Below are positions 19,271 to 28,635 of a stretch of 35,062 bases of DNA, in pieces; position 1 is the stretch's first letter, and each line of letters begins with the position of its first letter. Where the stretch lies: NCBI GenBank assembly GCA_903898855.1, contig CAIUHB010000046.1, positions 1 to 35,062 of the forward strand, read 5' to 3'. The DNA comes from an uncultured Actinomycetes bacterium (GTDB lineage: Bacteria; Actinomycetota; Actinomycetes; Nanopelagicales; Nanopelagicaceae). A program made the translations under genes and the position numbers. A model generated the notes under the pieces. That model did not search any database. It was not told the origin of the DNA and saw nothing but the letters and a program-made list of their open reading frames with translations.

Positions 19271-20161
19271 TTATGCCTTGCTCGCCTGAGTAAATCGCCC
19301 CTGCGAAGTGGCTGCGCCAAGTACAACTAGCGCGCCACCAATCGGCTGATTCCAGGTGATGTGCTCACCTAGGAAGAGCCAGCCCACAAAGACTGCGACA
19401 ACTGGCGTCAGGTAAGTCACTGAACTCGCAATTGAACTTCCGGCTGCTCCCAAAATTTGGAAATTCCAGATATATGCATATCCAGTACCAAGGACGCCAA
19501 GTGCGAGCATTCCCAGAACGGGTGCCACGCGATAGTGATCGTGCGAGATGCCGTGATAAAGAAAGAGCGGCAACAAGGTGAGCGCTCCACTTGTTATTTG
19601 AGTGGTCGCCATTACATCGCTGCGAAGGCCAAGGGGCAATACATACTTACGAGAAAATGGAAAAGAGAAGCCGTAGCAAGTTACGGCCAGCAATAGTGCC
19701 GCTATTCCAACTAGTGAATTGTGACCAATACCTTTCCAGATTCCTAAAACGGTGAGAACTCCTAATGCACCTATAGCCAGCCCGAGAAGTTGATGGCGCT
19801 TGATTTTCTCTTCTCGAAATAAGGTCAACATGACTATTAGCGTTGTGAGCGGAGTTGTTGCATTAATAATTCCCGCTAGTACCGAAGTTACTCGTACTTC
19901 GGCATAGGCAAAAAGAATTCCGGGGAAAACATTGAGAAGTAATGAAACCACCCATAATTTCAACCAGGTAGAGCGATTGCGAGGAAGGGCTTGCCTTCGA
20001 AATTTGATAATTATGAGAAGTGAGAGTGCGCCGAGCGCGCATCGCACAAAGGCAACGCCAAATGGAGTGAGAAATTCCAGACCTTGTTTAATAAAGATGA
20101 ATGAGCAGCCCCAGACCGTTCCCAGCGCAATATAGGCAGGGAGCCAAGATTTTTGCTTCAT
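19271..20161 (-). CDS. EamA/DMT-superfamily transporter
   Basis: Probable metabolite exporter in the cytoplasmic membrane, substrate unknown. With the ATG at 20161 the protein is 296 residues, the normal size for ten-helix DMT carriers, and begins KQKSWLPAYIALGTVWGCSF with the first EamA repeat. The second repeat starts near LLGLAIGALGVLTVLG, and the PVVAVFVGWLFLGEHI motif is typical of the last EamA helices. The frame extends upstream to 20287, but that would overlap the divergent methyltransferase gene and adds a hydrophilic non-family leader. AGGGG lies about 10 bases before the chosen ATG. Confidence 0.85.
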   Translation of the reverse strand: MKQKSWLPAYIALGTVWGCSFIFIKQGLEFLTPFGVAFVRCALGALSLLIIIKFRRQALPRNRSTWLKLWVVSLLLNVFPGILFAYAEVRVTSVLAGIINATTPLTTLIVMLTLFREEKIKRHQLLGLAIGALGVLTVLGIWKGIGHNSLVGIAALLLAVTCYGFSFPFSRKYVLPLGLRSDVMATTQITSGALTLLPLFLYHGISHDHYRVAPVLGMLALGVLGTGYAYIWNFQILGAAGSSIASSVTYLTPVVAVFVGWLFLGEHITWNQPIGGALVVLGAATSQGRFTQASKA

Positions 20162-20173
20162 GCGCTCTGCCCC

Positions 20174-20185
20174 TAAAGTTGAGAT
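20174..20185 (+). promoter_or_regulatory. -10 box and leaderless start of the TrmH-family gene
   Basis: TAAAGT (20174-20179) matches the TANNNT -10 pattern and is followed by exactly 6 bases before the ATG at 20186, so transcription is expected to begin at the start codon itself. There is no ribosome-binding sequence. A TTGCTT stretch at 20153-20158 could act as a weak -35. Confidence 0.5.
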
Positions 20186-20851
20186 ATGGATACGACTAAA
20201 TCGACGCCAGGTGAAATCGGCCCAGGTGAATTCTATCCAGTCGTAGGTGTTGGCCCGCACCCATTGCCATGGCCCACTGAATCCCACTTTGATCCTGAGC
20301 TTCTTGCTAATGGTGATCGCCGAAATGTCTTAGATCATTATCGCTACTGGAGCGTGGAAGCGATTGTTGCCGACTTGGATACCAAGCGCCACAAACTTCA
20401 GATCGCCATCGAAAATTGGCAACATGATTTAAATATTGGTTCGGTAGTGCGAACTGCAAATGCTTTTAACGTCTCCTTTGTTCACATCGTAGGAAAGCGC
20501 GATTGGAATAAGCGCGGCGCCATGGTCACCGATAAATATCTGCACGTTCTCCATCATCCAACTGTGCAAGATTTTGCCCAGTGGTGCGCTGATAATGACG
20601 TTCCAATTATTGGAATTGATAACTTGCCGATCTCCAAAGAACTCGAGCGCACTAATCTGCCAGAGAAATGCGTTCTCTTCTTTGGGCAAGAAGGCGCGGG
20701 TATGTCAGATGAAGCGGTAGCCGTTTGTGAAACTGTTTTGGCGATTAATCAGTACGGTTCGACTCGTTCGATGAACGCTTCTGCTGCTGGTGCAATTGCC
20801 ATGTATGCCTGGGCAATGCAGCACCTTAATCCTCCATTACCTCCGAGATAG
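20186..20851 (+). CDS. TrmH/SpoU-family RNA 2'-O-methyltransferase
   Basis: SAM-dependent trefoil-knot methyltransferase acting on tRNA or rRNA; the exact site is not deducible. The 221 residues contain motif 1 NIGSVVRTANAFNV (about 92-105), motif 2 VLFFGQEGAGMSDEA with the family's G-E-G loop, and motif 3 INQYGSTRSMNASAAGAIAMY that closes the knot. The N-terminal 60 residues are proline-rich and without a recognisable RNA-binding domain. Its start is divergent from the exporter with 24 bases between them, and its 3' end overlaps the convergent TPR gene by 26 bases. Confidence 0.9.
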   Translation: MDTTKSTPGEIGPGEFYPVVGVGPHPLPWPTESHFDPELLANGDRRNVLDHYRYWSVEAIVADLDTKRHKLQIAIENWQHDLNIGSVVRTANAFNVSFVHIVGKRDWNKRGAMVTDKYLHVLHHPTVQDFAQWCADNDVPIIGIDNLPISKELERTNLPEKCVLFFGQEGAGMSDEAVAVCETVLAINQYGSTRSMNASAAGAIAMYAWAMQHLNPPLPPR

Positions 20852-21758
20852 AGGTTAGTCGGCGCGTAATCTCTTCCGCCTCTTCAATTCGACCAAGCTT
20901 GGTCAGCACGCCAGCAATCCGGCGTTCGATCTCGAGAATAAATTCGAAATCTTTACTATCGCTCTCAGTTGCCACATCGAGTACTCGCTCCAGTGAGATC
21001 AGACCCTTCTCGTCCTGGCCGGTCAAGATTTGTGCTTTACCAAGTTCTAGCAGTGAATAGGTTTCGCGGTGGTGATCGTGCGCTGTAACAAAGACATCGA
21101 GTGATTTCTGAGCAGCTGCGAGCGCGCCTTCACCATCACCAAGTTCGGTCAAGCAGTAAGCAATTTTCTGATCGCACCTGGCGACATTGACCACTTCTTT
21201 TAACTTCTTGAAAATTACTCGTGCTTCGCCAAATGCTTCGAGCGCTTTATCAAATTCACGAAGCTCGCGATATGAACAACCAATTAAATGGAGATCGTTT
21301 GCTGCTCCATTTTCATTGCCATCAACGAGATGCTCCTGGACGCATTCATCCATGCATTCAATTGTTTTTAAATATTCCTTTGAGGAGTACCACCACTCGC
21401 CGAGTGTGCAGGCAAGTTCAATAGCCATCGGTGATTTAGTCTCTCGTAAAATTTCAACTGCTTTACTCATGGCATCGGCAGCTTCACTCATGCGCTTTAG
21501 TTGATTGAGGTTGTAACCAATAGCTGAGTAGGCCTGTGCCAAGCCATCATGAGAGTTTGCTGAGCCAAGTTCGGCATAGATATCGCGAGCAGTTTCAGCC
21601 AAGGCCAAAGCCTCGTCATATTGGCCGCGGGCATAGATGCGAGCGCTCAATTCGTAATAAGTATTGGCGCGATCAATTCCTTCTACTTCTGGAATTCGCT
21701 CCCAGAGCATCTCTTCAGTGATGATTTCATCAGACTGGCCATCATCGTCTTCACTCAT
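20826..21758 (-). CDS. Tetratricopeptide-repeat protein
   Basis: Soluble protein of 310 residues made almost entirely of helical TPR units, for instance ANTYYELSARIYARGQYDEA, GLAQAYSAIGYNLNQLKRMS and DLHLIGCSYRELREFDKALE, each with the alternating small and aromatic residues of TPR helices. There is no signal peptide or membrane segment; the N-terminus is acidic. It probably mediates protein-protein contacts, but no partner can be read from the sequence. GGGAGG lies shortly before the ATG at 21758. It is divergent from the envelope operon with only 37 bases between starts and overlaps the convergent TrmH-family gene by 26 bases. Confidence 0.8.
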   Translation of the reverse strand: MSEDDDGQSDEIITEEMLWERIPEVEGIDRANTYYELSARIYARGQYDEALALAETARDIYAELGSANSHDGLAQAYSAIGYNLNQLKRMSEAADAMSKAVEILRETKSPMAIELACTLGEWWYSSKEYLKTIECMDECVQEHLVDGNENGAANDLHLIGCSYRELREFDKALEAFGEARVIFKKLKEVVNVARCDQKIAYCLTELGDGEGALAAAQKSLDVFVTAHDHHRETYSLLELGKAQILTGQDEKGLISLERVLDVATESDSKDFEFILEIERRIAGVLTKLGRIEEAEEITRRLTSISEVMED

Positions 21759-21760
21759 AA

Positions 21761-21795
21761 CTGACCTCCCTACCTACCGCGAGTACCCTTACCCT
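21761..21795 (+). promoter_or_regulatory. Promoter with leaderless start for the envelope operon
   Basis: CTGACC (21761-21766, four matches to TTGACA), a 17-base spacer and TACCCT (21784-21789) form a plausible sigma-70-type promoter. Six bases separate the -10 from the ATG at 21796, so the mRNA would start at the A of the start codon. No ribosome-binding sequence precedes this ATG. Confidence 0.55.
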
Positions 21796-22509
21796 ATGCC
21801 TATTCGCCCTTTCAATCGCCGTGAACTCCTCAAAGCAGGCTTAGGCGGTGCAGTGGCGCTGGGGGCATCGGGCTTGGGTGCATTAACTAATCTTGCCAAC
21901 GCCGCCTCCCCTGATATCTCGCATGGGCCGCGCGATAAAGCTCAAGTCGCCCTAACCTTTCATGGCAATGGCGATATTGCGATGGCGCATAAGTTGCTGG
22001 CAATTCTCAGCGATCGCAAAGTTCCAGTTACCGTCTTCGCAGTGGGAACTTGGTTGAAAGCCAACCCAACAATTGCCAAGACCATACTTGCGACCGGACA
22101 TGACATCGGAAACCACACCTATTCACATACCCAGATGAAGACCATCTCGGCTACCAAGGTGAACTCAGAAATTTCATTATGCGCCAAGGAACTCACTGCG
22201 CAAATCGGAAATCATGGCTCATTCTTTAGACCCTCTGGTACCCAAAATTCCACCGCCTTAATTCGCAATACTGCGCTGAAGTACGGCTATAAGAAATGTA
22301 TCTCGTATGACGTGGACTCACTCGATTACAAAGATCCAGGTAAAGCGACCGTGCTTAAGGCAGTTATGAACAATGTACAAAACGGCTCCATCATCAGCCT
22401 CCACTTTGGACATCAAGACACTATTGATGCGATGCCAACTCTGCTCGATCAACTTCAAGCAAAGGGATTAACTCCGGTAACTCTCACCACAATGTTGGGA
22501 AAGATTTAA
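21796..22509 (+). CDS. Tat-exported polysaccharide deacetylase-like (CE4) protein with altered motif 1
   Basis: Predicted envelope carbohydrate deacetylase of 237 residues. A twin-arginine signal (NRRELLKAG, residues 7-15, then a hydrophobic stretch ending at NANAA-like ANAAS) targets it out of the cytoplasm in folded form. The NodB domain follows: motif 2 HTYSH (H107, H111) for metal binding, motif 3 FRPSG (R145), motif 4 YDVDSLDY (172-178) and motif 5 SLHFG (H203). Motif 1, normally TFDDG, reads TFHGNGD (54-60), so the usual catalytic and metal aspartates are not in place; D60 could substitute. An upstream ATG at 21664 would run through the divergent TPR gene and is rejected. The next gene begins immediately after its stop. 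Confidence 0.82.
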   Translation: MPIRPFNRRELLKAGLGGAVALGASGLGALTNLANAASPDISHGPRDKAQVALTFHGNGDIAMAHKLLAILSDRKVPVTVFAVGTWLKANPTIAKTILATGHDIGNHTYSHTQMKTISATKVNSEISLCAKELTAQIGNHGSFFRPSGTQNSTALIRNTALKYGYKKCISYDVDSLDYKDPGKATVLKAVMNNVQNGSIISLHFGHQDTIDAMPTLLDQLQAKGLTPVTLTTMLGKI

Positions 22510-23619
22510 ATGTATAAAAAAGTAATTGCAGTTGCACTTGCTCTACTAACACTCACCACAGTTACTGCCTCCGCTTTAACTCCACTTTCGGGTATGCCAC
22601 CGGTGCTTGATCAAAATGATATTTACGCCGCAGACCGCCCCAATCAACTCAGCGATGTTGTTAAAAATATGCCAGAGCGGGTATACGTTCCAAACCATGG
22701 TGGGGCTAGCGTCAGTGTGATTGACCCAAAAACTTTTAAAGTAATCAAGACCTTTAAAACTCCCAAGGGTCCACAACATGTGGTTCCATCATGGGATCTA
22801 AAGACGCTCTGGGTAAATGACAATGAAGGTAATTACCTCACTCCAATTGACCCGCTTACAGTTACTGCGGGCAAATCGGTTTATGTCCACGATCCTTACA
22901 ATCTCTATTTCACGCCCAATGGCCAATATGCAGTTGTGATGTCTGAGGCCGATAAGAAGATTGTTTTTCGCGATCCCCACACCATGGCAATTAAGAAGGT
23001 ACTCAACGTCCCATGCCAAGGCGTAAACCATGCGGATTGGACCAAGGATGGAAACTTCTTCCTAGTCTCATGCGAATTCTCGGCCATGGTTCTCTGGGTT
23101 GATACGACCAAGATGGAGGTTGTAAAGACTGCCAAGATTCCGATGACTGGAAAGTCGATGGCGATGCCACAAGATGTGAAAATTTCACCAGATGGCAGCA
23201 CTTTCTATATCGCCGACATGATTTCAAATGGCGTATGGGCGATGCCAGCCGATAACTTCGGAAAGTTCACTCTGATCAAGACTGGTAAAGAAGCCCATGG
23301 CATTTATGTCACTCGCGACTCCAAGACTGCGCTGATTACCAATCGCGGTGAGGGTAGTGTTTCAGTTCTGCGCTTTAGCGATAATAAAGTTATTGCGAAG
23401 TGGAAAATTCCTGGTGGTGGCAGTCCTGATATGGGCGGAATCTCGGCCGATGGCACGCAGTTCTGGGTATCTGGTCGATATAACGACGTCGTCTACGTAT
23501 TCGACATTACTCACGGAAAATTCTTAACTAAAATTAAAGTCGGCCGCGAACCACATGGTTTAGCTATCTACCCACAACCTGGTCGCTACTCACTCGGACA
23601 TACAGGAGTATTTAGATAA
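22510..23619 (+). CDS. Secreted YVTN-type beta-propeller protein
   Basis: Exported protein of 369 residues. An N-terminal signal peptide (YKKVIAVALALLTLTTVTA, cleavage near residue 22) precedes repeated beta-propeller blades such as VYVPNHGGASVSVIDPKTFK, ISPDGSTFYIADMISNGVWA and LITNRGEGSVSVLRFSDNKV, which follow the YVTN/Lactonase-like pattern of a surface strand, S-V-x-V-I-D and a turn. No catalytic residues are recognisable, so it may be a binding or scaffolding protein. The ATG directly abuts the deacetylase stop and its stop overlaps the next ATG (TAATG), so the three genes are translationally coupled. Confidence 0.8.
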   Translation: MYKKVIAVALALLTLTTVTASALTPLSGMPPVLDQNDIYAADRPNQLSDVVKNMPERVYVPNHGGASVSVIDPKTFKVIKTFKTPKGPQHVVPSWDLKTLWVNDNEGNYLTPIDPLTVTAGKSVYVHDPYNLYFTPNGQYAVVMSEADKKIVFRDPHTMAIKKVLNVPCQGVNHADWTKDGNFFLVSCEFSAMVLWVDTTKMEVVKTAKIPMTGKSMAMPQDVKISPDGSTFYIADMISNGVWAMPADNFGKFTLIKTGKEAHGIYVTRDSKTALITNRGEGSVSVLRFSDNKVIAKWKIPGGGSPDMGGISADGTQFWVSGRYNDVVYVFDITHGKFLTKIKVGREPHGLAIYPQPGRYSLGHTGVFR

Positions 23620-25292
23620 TGAATTTACGGAAATATATTCCGGCGCTCATTGGACGAGCTGCTTACATCGTTGGCCTAATCGATATTCTCGCCAACGTTC
23701 TACATCCCTTTAAAGCTTCAGCAAAGAAGATTCAGTCCTACCTCCCGATCTTCACACACTCCACCGCCTTTGCAACGGCGGTATTTACTGGCGTTGTACT
23801 CATCATTCTTGCGCGCGGACTTATTCGCCGAAAGAAGCGAGCTTGGGCAATTGCAATTGTGATTCTGCTAATTAACTTAGCCACTGACCTTTTCCGCAAT
23901 CACACTCACACTCTACAAATTTCAGTTGTTGGGGCGCTCTTAATATCGCTCGTTATCTTTCGCAAAGAGTTCTACGCGGTCTCTGATCCCACCACAAAGC
24001 TCCAACCAATCCGCGCCTTTATATTTAGCGTTATTGGCGTCATCGTTATCGGCCTCTTTCTGGTCTACTTCCGCCATGACCACCAAGTAACTGGCAACCC
24101 ATCTTTTGCCATCATTTTGCTGGCGATTGTGAAGGGAATGATCGGCGTTACCGGAACTCTGCACTTTAAAGGTGAAGGTGTCGGGGATACCTTCGATACA
24201 ACAATGCTCTCACTCGGAGTGCTCACACTTATTATTCCGCTCTGGCTCTTCTTCCGCCGCGTTAAGCCAATTCCTAAAATGACCCAGGAGGAGTTAGAGC
24301 TAGTGAAGAAATTAATTAAGCATGATCAAGAACAAGATTCGCTTGGCTATTTTGCAACTCGTCGCGATAAGAGTGTGGTCTGGTCCAATAATAAGAAGGC
24401 CGGAATCGCCTATCGAGTTGAAGGTGGCGTAATGCTTGCCAGTGGAGATCCATTTGGTGAATTCAGCCTCTGGCCCGAAGCGATAAATAATTTTCTAGAA
24501 GTAGCGCGTGAACATGCTTGGACTCCTGCAGTTATGGGAGCTGGAGATCGCGGTGGCGAAGTTTGGGTCGAAAAGGCTGGAATGCAGGCGCTGGAAATTG
24601 GCGATGAAGCAATTATCAACGTCGCAGATTTCACGCTGGAAGGCCGGCCAATGGCAAATGTTCGCCAGATGGTTAATCGCATTAAGCGAAAGGGCTACTC
24701 CTGTTACACAACTAAATTTGTCGCACTTCCCATTGCCGACCAGCGCGAACTAGTTCGGCTGGCGAAGGAGTGGCGCTATGGAGTTCCAGAGCGTGGTTTC
24801 TCAATGGGGCTAGATCGCTTCGGCGAAGCTTTTGATGATGAGTGCATCATCACGATTGCCGAATTAGATGGCGTAAAAACTGGTTTTCTCCACTTTGTTC
24901 CATGGGATGAAAGTTCGATCTCACTCGATCGCATGCAACGCGAACGAGGTAGCGATCCCGGAGTTACTGAATTGATGATTGTTGCCACAACCGAATGGGC
25001 ACAGCAAAATAATATTAAATATATTTCGCTGAACTTTGCCGCCTTTAGATCGCTCTTTGAACGCGCAGATAAAATTAGCGCTGGATTTGTTACCCGCTCG
25101 CTGCGAAACATCATTCGCTTCTTCTCTAACTGGTTTCCAGTTGAGTCGCTCTACCGCTTCAACGCTAAGTTCCAGCCGGAATGGCGCACGCGCTATGTGC
25201 TCTACCCCAGCGCTAAGGACCTGCCTAAAGTTGGTATGGCGGCGATTCGTGCGGAGAAATTCATTCAGAGCTTCCGCTCGCACTCTGCCTAG
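23619..25292 (+). CDS. Stand-alone LysX N-terminal-type phosphatidylglycerol lysyltransferase
   Basis: Predicted membrane enzyme that transfers lysine from Lys-tRNA to phosphatidylglycerol, making the envelope less negative. The 557 residues begin with seven predicted membrane segments (about 7-29, 48-69, 75-92, 98-115, 132-151, 163-182, 193-212), followed by a cytoplasmic DUF2156/MprF catalytic domain with DSLGYFATRRDKSVVW (240-255), VMLASGDPFGE, ERGFSMGLDRFG, LHFVPWD and ISLNFAAFRSLFE. These blocks closely match the N-terminal half of mycobacterial LysX from memory. The lysyl-tRNA synthetase domain fused in LysX is absent. It is the third gene of the envelope operon. Confidence 0.82.
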   Translation: MNLRKYIPALIGRAAYIVGLIDILANVLHPFKASAKKIQSYLPIFTHSTAFATAVFTGVVLIILARGLIRRKKRAWAIAIVILLINLATDLFRNHTHTLQISVVGALLISLVIFRKEFYAVSDPTTKLQPIRAFIFSVIGVIVIGLFLVYFRHDHQVTGNPSFAIILLAIVKGMIGVTGTLHFKGEGVGDTFDTTMLSLGVLTLIIPLWLFFRRVKPIPKMTQEELELVKKLIKHDQEQDSLGYFATRRDKSVVWSNNKKAGIAYRVEGGVMLASGDPFGEFSLWPEAINNFLEVAREHAWTPAVMGAGDRGGEVWVEKAGMQALEIGDEAIINVADFTLEGRPMANVRQMVNRIKRKGYSCYTTKFVALPIADQRELVRLAKEWRYGVPERGFSMGLDRFGEAFDDECIITIAELDGVKTGFLHFVPWDESSISLDRMQRERGSDPGVTELMIVATTEWAQQNNIKYISLNFAAFRSLFERADKISAGFVTRSLRNIIRFFSNWFPVESLYRFNAKFQPEWRTRYVLYPSAKDLPKVGMAAIRAEKFIQSFRSHSA

Positions 25293-25308
25293 CCACTTCT
25301 ATCGGGGG

Positions 25309-26753
<1,445 letters not shown>

Positions 26754-26756
26754 TAG

Positions 26757-26990
26757 TTATTCTTCTAATTGACGGCGTGGATCATCCACGTCGTCATACT
26801 CTTCTTGCGGCTGCGATAGCTTCCAATACATGTAATAGATAAATACACCAAAGAAGGGCCACTCAAAAACATATAACCAACTGCGATGGTTGCCGGAGAG
26901 TGCGCGATCTAGTTCAAGAAATCCCATAACAATGCAGAGTGGAATTCCAAGTAAGAGCCACTTTCGTTTTGGATCTGGCTCGTTAATCAT
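26757..26990 (-). CDS. Small membrane protein coupled to ctaG
   Basis: Protein of 77 residues with two predicted membrane segments (about 11-24 and 40-57), a charged N-terminus (NEPDPKRKW) and an acidic C-terminal tail (EEYDDVDD). The aromatic hairpin FEWPFFGVFIYYMYWKL is typical of small actinobacterial membrane proteins of unknown function. It overlaps ctaG by 8 bases and is translated from the same message, which suggests a role in oxidase assembly or stability, but this is inference. Confidence 0.65.
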   Translation of the reverse strand: MINEPDPKRKWLLLGIPLCIVMGFLELDRALSGNHRSWLYVFEWPFFGVFIYYMYWKLSQPQEEYDDVDDPRRQLEE

Positions 26991-27768
26991 TATCTAACCT
27001 CTCGGAAAGTTCGCGTTCATTATTAAACCAATCGCGGGCTGCCAACACAATCCAGATTGAATCAATCAGCATTCCCATCGCCCACATAATTGCGCCACCG
27101 CGGTGTTGGTCGCTCATGCCGGACATATTCGATTGATTGCTTGGAATATCATGCAGCAACTTATTTCCGGAGTAGAGAAAGAAACCAGTCATCGTCTCTG
27201 GCAACATCATCGCAAAGAGTGATCCAACTCGAAATGAGTAAGGCACAAAGTATGGGTTGGGATTGCCTTCAAGTACAGGTATGTAATAAACAGTGCCGGC
27301 GAAGAGGAAGAGAATTAATTCCAGGCAATGAATATTGGGACTGGTCATGCCCGCATTTGCTAGTGGAGAGAAGTGCGTCAAAATTAAAGTGGCGAGAAAG
27401 AGTGCGAATCCAACCTGCGGGCGAAAGAGCTGGCGAATTAAAAAATTTCGAGAGAGCGCACGGATTGGCGAGCGCAGCCGGGGAAACCTGGAGTTAAGTG
27501 CCAATTTGATCGGCGAACCCAAGACGATCAGGGGGGAGATCAGCATCATCAGTCCGACATGTTGAATCATGTGGACCCAGAATGCATGGATGGCGATATG
27601 CGGGATTGGCCCAACCAGCAGAACAATTGCCAGGACCATTCCTAAGGTGAAGAGGAATTGGCGGGCATTACTGATTCCTACCCGCGCTGGGCGCTCAGCG
27701 AAGTACCAGATGAGCTTTCCGAGTAGGGCGGCGGCGAAGGCGATATCCCAGATTGGGCTAAGTCCCAT
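26983..27768 (-). CDS. ctaG: CtaG-type cytochrome c oxidase assembly protein
   Basis: Membrane protein of the CtaG_caa3 family, implicated in building the copper centre of haem-copper oxidases. The 261 residues have about seven predicted membrane segments and the family's histidine-rich features: AFWVHMIQHVGLMMLISPL (about 62-80), THFSPLANAG, LELILFLFAGTVYYIPVLEG and ETMTGFFLYSG. A C-terminal SNQSNMSGMSDQHRGGA loop is rich in methionine and histidine and could bind copper. AAAGGA precedes the ATG at 27768. It is divergent from the oxidase operon, sharing its 129-base intergenic region. Confidence 0.88.
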   Translation of the reverse strand: MGLSPIWDIAFAAALLGKLIWYFAERPARVGISNARQFLFTLGMVLAIVLLVGPIPHIAIHAFWVHMIQHVGLMMLISPLIVLGSPIKLALNSRFPRLRSPIRALSRNFLIRQLFRPQVGFALFLATLILTHFSPLANAGMTSPNIHCLELILFLFAGTVYYIPVLEGNPNPYFVPYSFRVGSLFAMMLPETMTGFFLYSGNKLLHDIPSNQSNMSGMSDQHRGGAIMWAMGMLIDSIWIVLAARDWFNNERELSERLDND

Positions 27769-27819
27769 TTGTCCTTTATGCCCCTATTCACTCACCGGAA
27801 ATCGTTATCTGCAAAGCAT

Positions 27820-27847
27820 TTGCTAAGCATCCTCACAGGCGTACCCT
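27820..27847 (+). promoter_or_regulatory. Candidate promoter of the oxidase operon
   Basis: TTGCTA (27820-27825), a 16-base spacer and TACCCT (27842-27847) lie in the divergent region between ctaG and the cupredoxin gene and would give a leader of about 44 bases. TACCCT is also the -10 used before the deacetylase gene. Other TANNNT matches exist nearby, so the exact start is uncertain. Confidence 0.4.
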
Positions 27848-27897
27848 AGCTACCGTAGTTACCTGTTTCACAAACTAGCCGGATGAAAGGTTACACA

Positions 27898-28635
27898 ATG
27901 TCGGGAACATCTACCACGATGACCGCTGGAAAGAGGACGGCCAGCGCAATTGTTGGCGTACTCCTCAGCGTTGCAATCGTTGGCGCCGTTGGGTTCACGC
28001 TGCATAGCGCAAGCGCTGATCCACAGAAGAAATTGTATGCAACTAAAGATTCAGCGACGATCACTGTTGATGGCAAGAGCTATCCAAAAGCAGCGGTCAC
28101 GCTCGGGGTATATCCGGATAAAGCGACAGCCAATGCGCATGGCAGTTTTGCTAATAAGAAGGATTGGGTTCAATACGGACCTTCTACACATATCGTCCTT
28201 CCAGCGCATACATATGTAACCATGACAATTCACGTCTATGACTCAGGTGAAAATCTCAACAATCCATACTTCGGCAAAGTTGTCGGCACTGTAGGTGGCA
28301 CCATGAATGTTGATGGTCAGGATGTTTCATCTATTCCTGCCGATCAAGTTCAGCACACTTTTACCCTTCACGGATTGCCAACAACTTCACAAGATCCGCT
28401 CTACGTCAACGTTCCGCTCCTACGCGTAGCAACCGATGACAAAGATAACTTCCTTCCAACAACTGACCCAGGTACAAAGAACCAGGGCCACACAGTTACC
28501 TTCTCCTTTATCACCGGCGGTAAGGGCGAGTATGTGTGGAACTGCGAGTATCCATGCGGTGATGGCACCTACCAGAAGTTCGGCGCAGTAATGGGCGCTT
28601 ACGGCTATATGTCAGGAAAGGTGAGCGTCGCATGA
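27898..28635 (+). CDS. Membrane-anchored cupredoxin-like protein with CuA-style cysteine pair
   Basis: Predicted extracytoplasmic protein of 245 residues, first gene of the oxidase operon. One N-terminal membrane segment (about 18-38, SAIVGVLLSVAIVGAVGFTL) anchors a beta-rich domain whose C-terminal end, VWNCEYPCGDG, resembles the copper loop of oxidase subunit II: C216 and C220 have the CuA spacing. The histidine and methionine that complete CuA are not at the expected places, so it may bind a single copper, form a disulfide or be a degenerate paralogue. The start ATG at 27898 has GAAAGG 7 bases upstream; the in-frame ATG at 27883 has none. It overlaps subunit II by 4 bases. Confidence 0.72.
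   Translation: MSGTSTTMTAGKRTASAIVGVLLSVAIVGAVGFTLHSASADPQKKLYATKDSATITVDGKSYPKAAVTLGVYPDKATANAHGSFANKKDWVQYGPSTHIVLPAHTYVTMTIHVYDSGENLNNPYFGKVVGTVGGTMNVDGQDVSSIPADQVQHTFTLHGLPTTSQDPLYVNVPLLRVATDDKDNFLPTTDPGTKNQGHTVTFSFITGGKGEYVWNCEYPCGDGTYQKFGAVMGAYGYMSGKVSVA

Noticed and set aside
19264..19326. Longer start of the PBP4-family gene
   Set aside because: It overlaps the exporter gene and places 21 basic residues before a clear signal peptide.
20162..20287. 42-residue N-terminal extension of the DMT exporter
   Set aside because: It would overlap the divergent methyltransferase gene and is hydrophilic and not family-like; the ATG at 20161 gives a normal first helix.
21664..21795. Upstream ATG for the deacetylase-like gene
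   Set aside because: It would run antisense through the TPR gene start and hide the Tat signal; a promoter fits directly before 21796.
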